Positions 1 to 7,855 of a stretch of DNA of 64,000 nt are shown here, in pieces. The translations under genes and the position numbers were made by a program. The notes beneath the pieces were generated by a model. It was not told the origin of the DNA, searched no databases, and saw nothing but the letters and a program-made list of their open reading frames with translations. Positions within the stretch are counted from its first letter, which is position 1; every line of letters starts with the position of its first letter. This DNA comes from Streptomyces buecherae (lineage in GTDB: Bacteria > Actinomycetota > Actinomycetes > Streptomycetales > Streptomycetaceae): the NCBI RefSeq assembly GCF_014295035.1, contig NZ_CP060404.1:6612501-6676500 (forward strand), read 5' to 3'.

Positions 1-1078
1 CGTCGTAGCGCTCGCCCATGCCCAGCAGCAGCGCGTCCGTGCGCGCGTGCTCGACGGGAAAGCCGTCGGTGTGCGTGACGGTCATGGCGTGCCCGCCGAG
101 CGCCACCCGGAAGGCGGTGTCCCCGCCCGCGTTGACGAGCCGGATGCGCACCCGGTCCCCGGGGCGCGCCCTGAACGTGTGCGGGTCCTTGGCCGTACGC
201 CCGTTGACCAGGTAGTACGGGTACGCCACATCGCCCGCGTCGCCGCCCAGGAGCTTGCTGGTCGCGCCCATCATCATCCGGGGCGGCCCGGAGCGCGCCG
301 GCCCCGTCGGCGTACCGCTGGGGCTCGCGCCCCCGTGGTCCATCTCCCCGTGGTCCATGCCGCCGTGGCCGCCGGCGCCCGCGTCCCCGTGGCCCATGCC
401 CGAGCTGAGTTCGGCGAGCACCGCGTCCGGGGTGCTGCCCTGGACGCCGTCCACCCAGTCGTCGAGCACCACGACCCACTCCTTGTCGTACGCGAGCGGC
501 TCCTTGGGGTCCTCGACGATGAGCGGCGCGTACAGGCCACGGTCCTGTTGCACGCCGGCGTGCGGGTGGAACCAGTACGTGCCGGGGTGCGGCACCGCGA
601 ACCGGTAGGTGTGCGAGGCGCCGGCTCGCACCGGGCGCTGGGTGAGGCCGGGCACGCCGTCCATGTCGTTGCGCAGCGCGAGGCCGTGCCAGTGCAGCGA
701 GGTGGCCTGCGGCAGGTGGTTGGCGAGGGTGAGGGCGAGCGTGTCCCCGGCGGTGATCCGCAGCTCGCGCCCCGGCAACTCGCCGTCGTACGCCCACGAG
801 TCGACGCTCACCCCACCACCCAGGTCGAGCCGGGCGCGGGCGGCGGTCAGGCTCACCTCGCGTACCGGACCCGGGCGGCGCCGGCGCTCGGCGGCGGCGA
901 CCTCGGGGTCGTCGGGGGCGACGTAGTCGCCGGGGGCGGCGTCCTTGCCGTGGCCGCCATGGGAGCCGGAACCCGAAGGGGAACCCGGGTCGGAGTCGGA
1001 GGAACAGGCGGCGAGCAGGCCGCCGCCGGCCAGCGCGGTGGTGGCGGCCAACAGGGCACGCCGGGAGGTTGTGCGCAT
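1..1078 (-). CDS. Multicopper oxidase, secreted lipoprotein-like (C-terminus beyond window)
   Basis: The gene runs leftward off the window edge; about 359 N-terminal residues are present. It begins with a twin-arginine-like stretch (TSRRALLAATTALAGGG) followed by a lipobox (LLAAC), so it is probably exported and lipid-anchored. Cupredoxin copper-ligand motifs HWHG (near residue 136) and WFHPH (near residue 174) identify a multicopper oxidase (laccase/CueO type), which oxidises substrates or Cu(I) with O2 outside the membrane. A His/Met-rich segment (HGGMDHGEMDHGG) lies between the first two cupredoxin domains, typical of copper-handling members. The start is ATG at 1078. It lies downstream of a His-rich membrane protein on the same strand, which supports a copper role. 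The last ligand motifs are outside the window. Confidence 0.9.
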   Translation of the reverse strand, partial: MRTTSRRALLAATTALAGGGLLAACSSDSDPGSPSGSGSHGGHGKDAAPGDYVAPDDPEVAAAERRRRPGPVREVSLTAARARLDLGGGVSVDSWAYDGELPGRELRITAGDTLALTLANHLPQATSLHWHGLALRNDMDGVPGLTQRPVRAGASHTYRFAVPHPGTYWFHPHAGVQQDRGLYAPLIVEDPKEPLAYDKEWVVVLDDWVDGVQGSTPDAVLAELSSGMGHGDAGAGGHGGMDHGEMDHGGASPSGTPTGPARSGPPRMMMGATSKLLGGDAGDVAYPYYLVNGRTAKDPHTFRARPGDRVRIRLVNAGGDTAFRVALGGHAMTVTHTDGFPVEHARTDALLLGMGERYD

Positions 1079-1231
1079 GACGAAAGCACCTCGATCGGTG
1101 TCGACGCGTAAGGGTGGGCTCGGCCGCCGCTCGCGGGCACCGCGCGGCACCCGGCCGACGCCCGGGCACACGCGCGCCGGGGCGATCGAGCGGGATCGCA
1201 GCGAGGTGGTGGGGGAGCGGCGCGGGCCGTC

Positions 1232-1801
1232 CTACAGGCGCAGCACCGTGGTACGTGTCGGGGGCGCGGGGCGGGGCGGCGGAGCGGGCCACGGCGCGGC
1301 GGCGTACGCGGTGCCGAGCGTGGCCACGGGGGCACTGGCCCGGCGTCGGGCAGCCGCGCTCAGCAGCAGCACGACGGACCACGCCGCGAGCACCGCGAGG
1401 CAGACCGACAGTGGGTCCATTCCGCCATGCCCGGGCGCGCCGAGCTGACGCGGATCGCCGAGGCCGACCGCGTCACCTGACGCGAGGAGATCGGCCGAGG
1501 CGCGGACGTCGTCCGGGGTGAGGGTGTCGTCCGAGGTGAGGGCGGGGTGGTCGGCGGCGTGGGCGGCCGGGGCGTGCGCGGGCGGCGGTGGGTCGGCTGG
1601 CGGGGCGTCAGCCATCGGCGGGTGGCCGGGCGCCGCCCCGCTCGGCCGCGTGTGTCCGGCCGTACCGCCGTGCTCCGTGGGATGACCGAGCGTGTGCATG
1701 GTGACGATGCCGAACAGCAGGGCCGTGAACAGCAGCAGCCGGGCACCCCAGGCGGTGCCGCCTCGCTGCTGGTTCGGCGCCGTGCGCTCCCGTACGGTCA
1801 T
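1232..1801 (-). CDS. His-rich membrane protein, DUF6153-like
   Basis: A 189-residue protein. After a short cytoplasmic head there is a hydrophobic segment with the signature GIVTMHTLGHP, then a His/Pro/Ala-rich extracytoplasmic region (repeated AHA, HAADHP), and a second membrane helix near residues 135-155 (CLAVLAAWSVVLLL), ending in a basic and proline-rich tail. This arrangement is what I recall for the actinobacterial DUF6153 family, often found near copper genes. The start was set at ATG 1801, because codons further upstream read through low-complexity sequence. It is transcribed in the same direction as the multicopper oxidase 153 bp downstream. A role in copper binding is an inference from composition and neighbourhood. 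Confidence 0.7.
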   Translation of the reverse strand: MTVRERTAPNQQRGGTAWGARLLLFTALLFGIVTMHTLGHPTEHGGTAGHTRPSGAAPGHPPMADAPPADPPPPAHAPAAHAADHPALTSDDTLTPDDVRASADLLASGDAVGLGDPRQLGAPGHGGMDPLSVCLAVLAAWSVVLLLSAAARRRASAPVATLGTAYAAAPWPAPPPRPAPPTRTTVLRL

Positions 1802-1922
1802 CGCGGGCCAGCTTACCCCCGTGGGGTATGACCGCAGGAGGCTGGGTCGCGGGCCGCGCACCGCCGCCCGCCGCCACGCGACCACCCGCGCACCCGCGTA
1901 CGCCGTGCACCCGCCCGCACGC

Positions 1923-2657
1923 CTACTCCGCCCCGCCTCTGTCTCCGTCCCCGCGCTCATCCCCGTCCCCGTCCCCGTCGCCGTCCTCGCCCTTGACCGG
2001 TGAGGACCACAGCGAGCGGACGTGGCCCAGGTGGCGGCGCATGCACTCCTGGGCACCTGCGGCGTCGCCCGCGATCATCAGGTCGAGGAGTTCCAGGTGC
2101 TCCTCGGCCGAGGCGATCAGCTCCCCGTTGCGGTCGAGCCGGGCGAGGCCGAACAGCCGGGCCCGTTTGCGCAGGTCGCCGACGACCTCCACCAGGCGGA
2201 CGTTGCCGGCCAGGCCCACGAGCTGGAGGTGGAACCTGCGGTCCGCCTCCAGGTAGCCGATCAGGTCGTGCCGGCCGGCGGCGGCCACGATCTCCTGGGC
2301 CACCGGGCGCATCGACTCCAGGTCCTCCACGGAGACCGTGCGGGTCACCCGCCCGATGGTGGGCACCTCGATCAACTCGCGGATCTCGCTGTACTCGTCG
2401 AGGTCGCGGTCGGACAACTCGGTGATCCGAAAGCCCTTGTTGCGGACCGGCTCCACCATGCCCTCGCGGGCCAGGGCGAGCATGGCCTCGCGGACTGGCG
2501 TCGCCGAGACGCCCAGTTCGGCGGCGAGCGCCGGGGCGGAGTACACGGTCCCGGCCTGGAGTTCGCCGGCGATCATGGCGGCGCGCAGGGCGTTCGCCAC
2601 CTGGTCGCGCAGCCGCTCCTGGACCAAGATCAGATTGCGTTGCCGCAGGTCAGCCAC
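1923..2657 (-). CDS. GntR-family regulator (FadR/FCD type)
   Basis: A 244-residue regulator. Residues 12-80 form a winged helix-turn-helix (PALAAELGVSATPVREAMLAL is typical of GntR), followed by an all-helical FCD ligand domain (about 90-225) with metal/ligand histidines (DRRFHLQL, EEHLELL, MRRHLGHVR). The C-terminus ends in an unusual Asp-Gly repeat tail (GDGDGDGDERGDGDRGG). The 11-bp motif 39 bp upstream of its start recurs upstream of the collagenase gene, so it probably controls itself and that gene. The ligand is unknown; FCD regulators usually sense small organic acids. Confidence 0.9.
   Translation of the reverse strand: MADLRQRNLILVQERLRDQVANALRAAMIAGELQAGTVYSAPALAAELGVSATPVREAMLALAREGMVEPVRNKGFRITELSDRDLDEYSEIRELIEVPTIGRVTRTVSVEDLESMRPVAQEIVAAAGRHDLIGYLEADRRFHLQLVGLAGNVRLVEVVGDLRKRARLFGLARLDRNGELIASAEEHLELLDLMIAGDAAGAQECMRRHLGHVRSLWSSPVKGEDGDGDGDGDERGDGDRGGAE
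1935..1996. repeat. Short tandem repeat (GTCCCC) in the 3' end of the GntR gene
   Basis: A run of near-perfect 6-bp units (cgtccc) around 1940-1985 encodes the Asp-Gly tail of the GntR regulator on the minus strand. Such a tract is prone to slippage, so tail length may vary among strains. Confidence 0.7.
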
Positions 2658-2695
2658 GTGGGCCTCCGTCCTAGGTTCGGCCCGGAGAGTATAAC

Positions 2696-2706
2696 TTCAC
2701 ATGTCA
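2696..2706 (-). promoter_or_regulatory. Candidate GntR operator upstream of its own gene
   Basis: The sequence TTCACATGTCA lies 39-49 bp upstream of the GntR start codon. It recurs with one change (TTCACACGTCA) at 4943-4953, upstream of the collagenase gene, in the same orientation with respect to the gene. A shared site suggests autoregulation and control of the protease. Binding is an inference. Confidence 0.45.
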
Positions 2707-2748
2707 TCAAGCCTTCGGCCCAACCGGTAGCACCCACGGCGTGAGGGG

Positions 2749-2791
2749 CCGCCGCCCCCGGCCCGAGTGGGGTCCGGGCCGGGGGCGGCGG
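2749..2791 (-). terminator. Strong hairpin after the collagenase gene
   Basis: A 17-bp perfect inverted repeat (arms 2749-2765 and 2775-2791, 9-nt loop) lies between the collagenase stop codon and the GntR promoter. There is no U-tract, as is common for Streptomyces terminators. Confidence 0.75.
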
Positions 2792-2843
2792 GGCGTGGCG
2801 GCGAGGCCGGCTTTGTGGGTGGCCGGGTCCCGCGGGGCGTGCG

Positions 2844-4841
2844 TCAGGCCGTCCTGGCGCAGCCGCCGGCCGCGCACTCGGTCAACCAGGCGTCCCAGTC
2901 GGCGTCGTAGTCGCTGCCGATGGTCCGCGTGAGGTGCTGCCGCGCGGCCCGCCAGTCGCCCGCGCGGTAGTGCCCGAGCACCGTGTCCACGTCGTCGCGG
3001 TGGCGTTCGAGCAGGTAGCGCACGGCGAGGTAGCCCCAGCGGTAGACGCGGGTGGTGTCGGCGTTCTCGTACGTGGTGTCGAAGAGCGTGCTCAGCGGGT
3101 AGGTGTGCTTGCCGGCCTCGGCGGCGGCCTCCTCGTAGGGCAGGCCGCGGTAGGAGTACGAGACGTACTCGGCGAAACCCTCGATCCACCACACGGTCGG
3201 CGTGCTGACCCCGGCCGCGAAGTCGCCGTGCATGTTGAACCGGCCATCGAGGTAGTGGGTGTACTCGTGGTTGAGGTTCCAGATCGCGAAGTCGGGCCGC
3301 AGCCACTCCGCCTCGTAGGCGATGAACCGAGGCTTGTTGCCCTCCGCCGACGGGTCGCCCTCCAGGTACATGCCGCCGTTGTTGGTGTCGATGCCGAAGA
3401 TCGCGCCGGCGTACGTCTGGTAGTCGGTGCTGGAGTCGAAGGCGGTGACCTCGATGGTCTCGTTGTGGTCGTCGGCGACCGGGCCGCTGTCCCGCGCGAT
3501 GTCGTGGAAGAAGGCGTCCTGGCCGGTCAGGCTGGCGCAGGTGGCGGCCAACTGCTCCGCGTTGATCTCCTGCGCGCGGATGTCGATGCTCGGCCCGCAC
3601 GCGTGCCGCACCGGCAGCGCCGCCTCGGTCAGCCGCTCGGGCAGGTCGCAGGTGCCGTACGTGGCGCAGTTGGCCCCGTCGTACGCTGCGATCATCTCGG
3701 CGACGCCGACCCACAGCGGGGCCGTGCGGCCGGTGATCTCACTGCGTCGCAGCAACCCCCTGGCCAGCGGGGTGACCTCGGGCCGCAGCGCGGCGTGCTG
3801 GAGGAAGCGGCCGAGTTCGCGCCCGGCGTTCGAGGTCAGATAGCTCTGCTCGCCGCCGAGCAGGTCCAGGTGCTGCGCGGCGAAGTCGGAGAGCGTGCGC
3901 AGGATGCTCGGGTCCCGCTCGACGGCGCTCACGAACTCGGGCACCTGGTGACCGCGGAAGAGCACGGTGTACACGTTGTTGACCGCGTTGAGCATCCACC
4001 AGGAGTCGTCGTACGAGGCGTCGTACCCCTCCAACAGCCGCTTGACCACCGGCAGGTAGCGGGCGTTCTCCTCGGCGCTGTCGATCAGGGTGACGGCCTC
4101 GGCCAGGGTCTCGCCGTTGGCGTCCGTGACGTCGCCCGCGTGCGCGGAGTCGAAGAACGCGTCGAGGCCGCCCTGGATCGCCGCGCGCAGCGCCGGCCCG
4201 TACTCACCGACGTCGTCCGGGTTGTACCAGTGGACGAAGTACCCGGCCCGCAGGAACAGCACGATCTGTGGCATGCCGGTCGAGCCGTCGCCCGGGTAGT
4301 CGGCGGAGCCGGCGCGCAACGCGTCGGCCACGGTGACCATCTGCTCCTCGCGGAAGGCGCCGCGCGCGTCGGCGCCGGTGAGGTTGAAGAGGGTGTTGAC
4401 GCAGTCCGGGGCCGCGCCCCTGACCTTCTCGACCAGGGCCGCGCCCGTGTTGCCGGTGAAGTCGCCGACGTCGCACGCCGCGCGCGTCCTCCCGCGTGCC
4501 GGGGGGCGGCGCTGCTCGGGGGAGAGCGTGTCGGGCGCGACGGGCATGTCGTAGTCCTGCCGCAGCGCGTCCCGGTCGGCCGACAGGGGCGGGCGCTGGT
4601 CGAGCGGGGTCCGCGCGTCGCGTACGTGCTCGGCCTCGACGGGCCGCGCGGCGGACGGCGCCGGCCCGAGCGGCCCCGCGCCGTCCGGGCCCTGCGCGGT
4701 GGTGGGCGCGGCGCTGGGCGTGGGGGGCGCGGCGGCGGGGGCCGCCTGGCTCGGGGCAGCGAGCAGCCCGCCGCCGAGGCACAGGGATATGGCCAGGGCC
4801 GCCAGTGGGCCGGTGCGCCGTCGCACCGGGGTCCTTCTCAT
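2844..4841 (-). CDS. Secreted M9-family collagenase-like zinc metalloprotease
   Basis: A 665-residue secreted protein. The start at ATG 4841 follows a good ribosome site (AGGAGG) and gives a classic signal peptide (MRRTPVRRRTGPLAALAISL..., cleavage after AAPSQA). An Ala/Pro-rich stretch leads into an M9N-like activator region (about 110-370) and a catalytic region with the zinc motif HEYTH (near residue 522) followed by WWIEGFAEY about 30 residues later, which supplies the third zinc ligand. Collagenases of Vibrio and Clostridium share this order. At 665 residues it lacks the C-terminal PKD/collagen-binding domains of larger members. Expected function is extracellular peptide degradation. The gene is monocistronic, with a strong hairpin after it and a candidate GntR site 100 bp upstream. 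Confidence 0.9.
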   Translation of the reverse strand: MRRTPVRRRTGPLAALAISLCLGGGLLAAPSQAAPAAAPPTPSAAPTTAQGPDGAGPLGPAPSAARPVEAEHVRDARTPLDQRPPLSADRDALRQDYDMPVAPDTLSPEQRRPPARGRTRAACDVGDFTGNTGAALVEKVRGAAPDCVNTLFNLTGADARGAFREEQMVTVADALRAGSADYPGDGSTGMPQIVLFLRAGYFVHWYNPDDVGEYGPALRAAIQGGLDAFFDSAHAGDVTDANGETLAEAVTLIDSAEENARYLPVVKRLLEGYDASYDDSWWMLNAVNNVYTVLFRGHQVPEFVSAVERDPSILRTLSDFAAQHLDLLGGEQSYLTSNAGRELGRFLQHAALRPEVTPLARGLLRRSEITGRTAPLWVGVAEMIAAYDGANCATYGTCDLPERLTEAALPVRHACGPSIDIRAQEINAEQLAATCASLTGQDAFFHDIARDSGPVADDHNETIEVTAFDSSTDYQTYAGAIFGIDTNNGGMYLEGDPSAEGNKPRFIAYEAEWLRPDFAIWNLNHEYTHYLDGRFNMHGDFAAGVSTPTVWWIEGFAEYVSYSYRGLPYEEAAAEAGKHTYPLSTLFDTTYENADTTRVYRWGYLAVRYLLERHRDDVDTVLGHYRAGDWRAARQHLTRTIGSDYDADWDAWLTECAAGGCARTA

Positions 4842-5205
4842 CGCAGATGCCTCCTGTGGGGGTGGAGTGGCCGTGCGCGGGGCGCACGGGAAGCGCACCT
4901 CGTCGTGTCATGAACACGTACGGGGCGTGTGCCATGTAAAATTTCACACGTCACCTCACGCAGGGAAGAGTCGAGCGCGAACGAGTTCCCCGGGCGTGTT
5001 CCGGCCCGCGCCGGGCACCCGCGCGCGACGTGAGAGGGGGCCGGCCCGCCGGGCGCGGGCCCGGTCCCACGCCAACGCGCACGCGCCGGCGCGAAGCGCC
5101 GGCACGGATGCGAAACTCAACGGAAACCCGGTGGCGTGATACTGAGGTGTCACCGGATCTGCCAAGCACCCCAGAGCAGCCGTCTGACCTGCGAGGATAG
5201 GTACT
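4842..5205. other. Divergent intergenic region, collagenase / glnA2
   Basis: This 364-bp gene-free stretch holds the two divergent promoters. Near 4926-4951 there is CGTGTG...CACACG (6-bp arms) overlapping the TTCACACGTCA motif. On the glnA2 side a TGATACT element near 5136 could be a -10 box. The middle part (4975-5100) is GC-rich with no recognisable signal. Confidence 0.5.
4943..4953 (-). promoter_or_regulatory. Candidate GntR operator upstream of the collagenase gene
   Basis: TTCACACGTCA differs by one base from the motif upstream of the GntR gene and is embedded in a CGTGTG/CACACG inverted repeat. It lies about 100 bp upstream of the collagenase start, compatible with promoter control. 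Confidence 0.45.
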
Positions 5206-6567
5206 ATGGATAAGCAGCAGGAGTTCGTGCTCCGCACGCTCGAAGAGCGCGACATCCGCTTCGTACGGCTGTGGTTCACCGATGTGCTCGGCTTCCTCAA
5301 GTCCGTCGCGGTCGCTCCCGCCGAGTTGGAGCAGGCGTTTGACGAGGGCATCGGCTTCGACGGCTCCGCCATCGAGGGCTTCGCCCGGGTCTACGAGTCG
5401 GACATGATCGCGAAGCCAGATCCGGCCACCTTCCAGATCCTGCCCTGGCGCGCCGAGGCCCCCGGCACCGCGCGCATGTTCTGCGACATCCTGATGCCGG
5501 ACGGCTCCCCGTCCTACGCCGACCCGCGCTACGTCCTCAAGCGCATCCTCGCGAAGACCTCCGACCTCGGCTTCACCTTCTACACCCACCCCGAGATCGA
5601 GTTCTTCCTGCTGAAGAACAAGCCCGTCGACGGCACCCGCCCGGTGCCCGCCGACTCCTCCGGTTACTTCGACCACACCCCGCAGAACGTCGGCATGGAC
5701 TTCCGCCGCCAGGCGATCACCATGCTCGAGTCCATGGGCATCTCGGTCGAGTTCTCCCACCACGAGGGCGCGCCGGGCCAGCAGGAGATCGACCTGCGCT
5801 ACGCCGACGCGCTGTCCACCGCCGACAACGTCATGACCTTCCGCCTCGTGATGAAGCAGGTCGCGCTGGAACAGGGCGTGCAGGCCACGTTCATGCCCAA
5901 GCCGTTCTCGGAGCACCCCGGCTCCGGCATGCACACCCACCTCTCCCTCTTCGAGGGCGACCGCAACGCCTTCCACGAGTCCGGCGCCGAGTACCAACTC
6001 TCCAAGGTGGGCCGCTCCTTCATCGCCGGGCTGCTCCGGCACGCCGCGGAGACCTCGGCCGTCACCAACCAGTGGGTCAACTCCTACAAGCGCATCTGGG
6101 GCGGCTCCCAGCGCACCGCCGGCGCCGGCGGCGAGGCCCCCTCGTACATCTGCTGGGGCCACAACAACCGCTCCGCGCTCATCCGGGTGCCGATGTACAA
6201 GCCGGGCAAGACCGGCTCCACACGCGTCGAGGTCCGCTCCATCGACTCCGGCGCCAACCCCTATCTGACGTACGCGGTGCTGCTCGCCGCCGGCCTCAAG
6301 GGCATCGAGGAGGGCTACGAGCTGCCGGCCGGCGCCGACGACGACGTGTGGGCGCTCTCCGACTCCGAGCGGCGCGCCATGGGCATCGAGCCGCTGCCGC
6401 AGAACCTCGGCGAGGCGATCGCCCTCATGGAGCGCAGCGAACTGGTCGCCGAGACGCTGGGCGAGCACGTCTTCGACTTCTTCCTGCGCAACAAGAAGCA
6501 GGAGTGGGAGGAGTACCGCTCCGAGGTGACCGCCTTCGAACTGCGCAACCTGCTCCCGGTGTTGTAG
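5206..6567 (+). CDS. glnA2: GlnA2, glutamine-synthetase-like gamma-glutamylpolyamine synthetase
   Basis: A 453-residue glutamine-synthetase-fold enzyme: beta-grasp N-domain (residues 15-100) with FTDVLGFLKSV and GFDGSAIEGF, then the catalytic barrel with HPEIEFFL, EGAPGQQEID, the ATP-site run GSGMHTHLS and the RVEVRSID segment. The adenylylation tyrosine of classical GlnA (in NLYDLP) is absent; the equivalent stretch reads LPAGADDDVWALS, so control by GlnE is unlikely. In Streptomyces and Mycobacterium the GS-like gene near glnE is glnA2; in S. coelicolor GlnA2 (SCO2241) ligates glutamate to polyamines as the first step of polyamine use. Assignment rests on this synteny, length and the missing tyrosine. 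A ribosome site (GAGGAT) precedes the ATG, and a hairpin follows the gene. Confidence 0.88.
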   Translation: MDKQQEFVLRTLEERDIRFVRLWFTDVLGFLKSVAVAPAELEQAFDEGIGFDGSAIEGFARVYESDMIAKPDPATFQILPWRAEAPGTARMFCDILMPDGSPSYADPRYVLKRILAKTSDLGFTFYTHPEIEFFLLKNKPVDGTRPVPADSSGYFDHTPQNVGMDFRRQAITMLESMGISVEFSHHEGAPGQQEIDLRYADALSTADNVMTFRLVMKQVALEQGVQATFMPKPFSEHPGSGMHTHLSLFEGDRNAFHESGAEYQLSKVGRSFIAGLLRHAAETSAVTNQWVNSYKRIWGGSQRTAGAGGEAPSYICWGHNNRSALIRVPMYKPGKTGSTRVEVRSIDSGANPYLTYAVLLAAGLKGIEEGYELPAGADDDVWALSDSERRAMGIEPLPQNLGEAIALMERSELVAETLGEHVFDFFLRNKKQEWEEYRSEVTAFELRNLLPVL

Positions 6568-6596
6568 GGGCTGGTCAGCGGCACAGGGAACGCCAA

Positions 6597-6636
6597 GCGG
6601 GCGGGCCGTCTCGCTCGGCGGAGGCGGCCCGCCCGC
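6597..6636 (+). terminator. Terminator hairpin of glnA2
   Basis: GCGGGCGGGCCG pairs with CGGCCCGCCCGC around a loop of about 16 nt, 30 bp after the glnA2 stop codon. Confidence 0.75.
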
Positions 6637-7005
6637 AGTCATGATCAGTTCTGGGCCGTCCAGGGGCCGGCCGTCGAGCCCGGACGCCCCCCGGCACGCC
6701 TTGTCCGTGGTGACGCGGGCCCGCCCCTCACCGCTCGCAAGCAGGTGGGTACAGGACCGCGGGGCGAACCCGGTGCGTCGCCGCCCGCGGGCTGGTTGGG
6801 GCGTGTGTGGGGTGGGGTGAGTGGTGGACGAGGGCACTCCACTGGGTCACCCATTCGGCCGTACGGCCCCTGCTGGGCGCAGCGCCCGGGAGAGGGGCTC
6901 CACCGCCCTTCAGCGGGAGTTGTCGCGCCTGCCTGAGTTGCGCGCCTCTCCGAAGCCGTTCCTATGGGGAGCAAGGCCCACCTTTGGGTTATCCAAGGAG
7001 GAACT
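6637..7005. other. Gene-free spacer before the WGxxGxxG gene
   Basis: No credible gene was found; open frames here have poor codon bias and no ribosome site. It must contain the promoter of the small gene at 7006. The last 80 bases are less GC-rich and end in a strong ribosome site (AAGGAGG, 6995-7001). Confidence 0.5.
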
Positions 7006-7296
7006 ATGCGTCGCATGACTATCGGTGCTCTCCTGACCGCCGCTCTCCTCGCGGGACCCGCTGCGGTCACGGCGGAAGCGCAGACACCGGTGGTGGCCCA
7101 GGCGGCCACCGTGCAGGCCACCCAGAGTCAAGCGCAGGGTGATGACAAGGACGACGACAACGGAGGCTGGGGCCTTTGGGGTCTCGCCGGCCTTCTGGGT
7201 CTGCTCGGCCTCATCCCGCGTCGGAACAAGACTCACGACACGGGAACCCGTCGCGGCACAGGGACCGGTGGCGCGCACCCGAATGATCGTCTCTGA
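7006..7296 (+). CDS. Small surface-exposed WGxxGxxG-type protein
   Basis: A 96-residue protein with a strong ribosome site (AAGGAGG, 5 nt before ATG). Residues 1-23 form a signal peptide (MRRMTIGALLTAALLAGPAA). A Gln/Ala/Thr-rich spacer and an acidic run (GDDKDDDNGG) are followed by WGLWGLAGLLGLLGLIPRR, which matches the WGxxGxxG sorting-type tail: a glycine-rich hydrophobic helix closed by two arginines. About 25 polar residues follow, longer than usual. The protein is probably exported and retained at the membrane. The function is unknown. It sits exactly between glnA2 and a decayed copy of the glnA2 3' end. Confidence 0.75.
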   Translation: MRRMTIGALLTAALLAGPAAVTAEAQTPVVAQAATVQATQSQAQGDDKDDDNGGWGLWGLAGLLGLLGLIPRRNKTHDTGTRRGTGTGGAHPNDRL

Positions 7297-7407
7297 GTCA
7301 GACGCACGTCAGGACTGTCCTGCGGGTGACATCAGTGTCTGACACCGACAAGGGCGAACCGAACCGACTGACGACGTCTCTCCGCGTACCGCCCTTACCA
7401 GGTGGCT

Positions 7408-7451
7408 CAGGTCGGTTACGGCGGCGCCAAACCGCCCCCGTAACCGACCTG
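7408..7451 (+). terminator. Perfect 14-bp inverted repeat after the WGxxGxxG gene
   Basis: Arms CAGGTCGGTTACGG (7408-7421) and CCGTAACCGACCTG (7438-7451) enclose a loop that can pair further (GCGG/CCGC). It lies 111 bp after the stop codon and probably terminates that transcript. Confidence 0.6.
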
Positions 7452-7540
7452 ATGAGGACGCGGCCACAGGGTCGAATCCGTCAGTCAATGGTGTCGAGGT
7501 CCCCGGCCGGCGCGGTCGGGGACCTCGGTCGGTACGGGTC

Positions 7541-7640
7541 TTCCTTCCCGCGCGACAGGAAGCAGGAGTGCGAGGAGCACCGCTCCGAGGTGACCGCCTT
7601 CCAACTGCGCGAACGGCTGCCGGCGTTGTAGGGGCTGGTC
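7541..7640 (+). pseudogene. Decayed duplicate of the glnA2 3' end
   Basis: The stretch ending in the stop codon at 7629-7631 encodes KQECEEHRSEVTAFQLRERL-PAL, against KQEWEEYRSEVTAFELRNLL-PVL at the end of GlnA2. About 18 of the last 26 residues match, and identity continues past the stop codon (TAGGGGCTGGTC). No start codon or upstream GS sequence accompanies it. It is a relic of a tandem or segmental duplication of the glnA2 terminus; a second GS gene may have been lost here. Changes W to C and Y to H show it is no longer constrained. Confidence 0.8.
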
Positions 7641-7855
7641 GGGCGGGCCCTCCGGGCGGTGGGCCGCCTTTCGGCCGGCGCCGTCTCCCTCTGTCCCCTC
7701 CGTTCCCTCTGTTCCGCACGTTCCTCGACGCCCTCGGCTCGCGACGGGTGGCGGGCGTACCGAAAAACGCATACGCCCGCGATATGCGTCGCCGGCTTCG
7801 ATGGGCGCGTGGACCGCCGCGCACCTGTGGGCGGTCCGTCGATCAGGAATGGAAC
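7641..7855. other. Spacer before the Tat-exported hydrolase
   Basis: This stretch of about 215 bp has no gene. It carries GGCCCTCCGGGCGGTGGGCCGCC (weak hairpin) and the promoter of the downstream gene; no clear -35/-10 pair was identified. Confidence 0.4.

Noticed and set aside
5206..6567. Calling the GS-like gene primary glutamine synthetase glnA
   Set aside because: The adenylylation tyrosine is missing and the gene is beside glnE, the position of glnA2.
6568..7631. Insertion sequence between the two glnA2 ends
   Set aside because: No transposase and no terminal inverted repeats; the 14-bp inverted repeat at 7408-7451 is a hairpin, not element ends.
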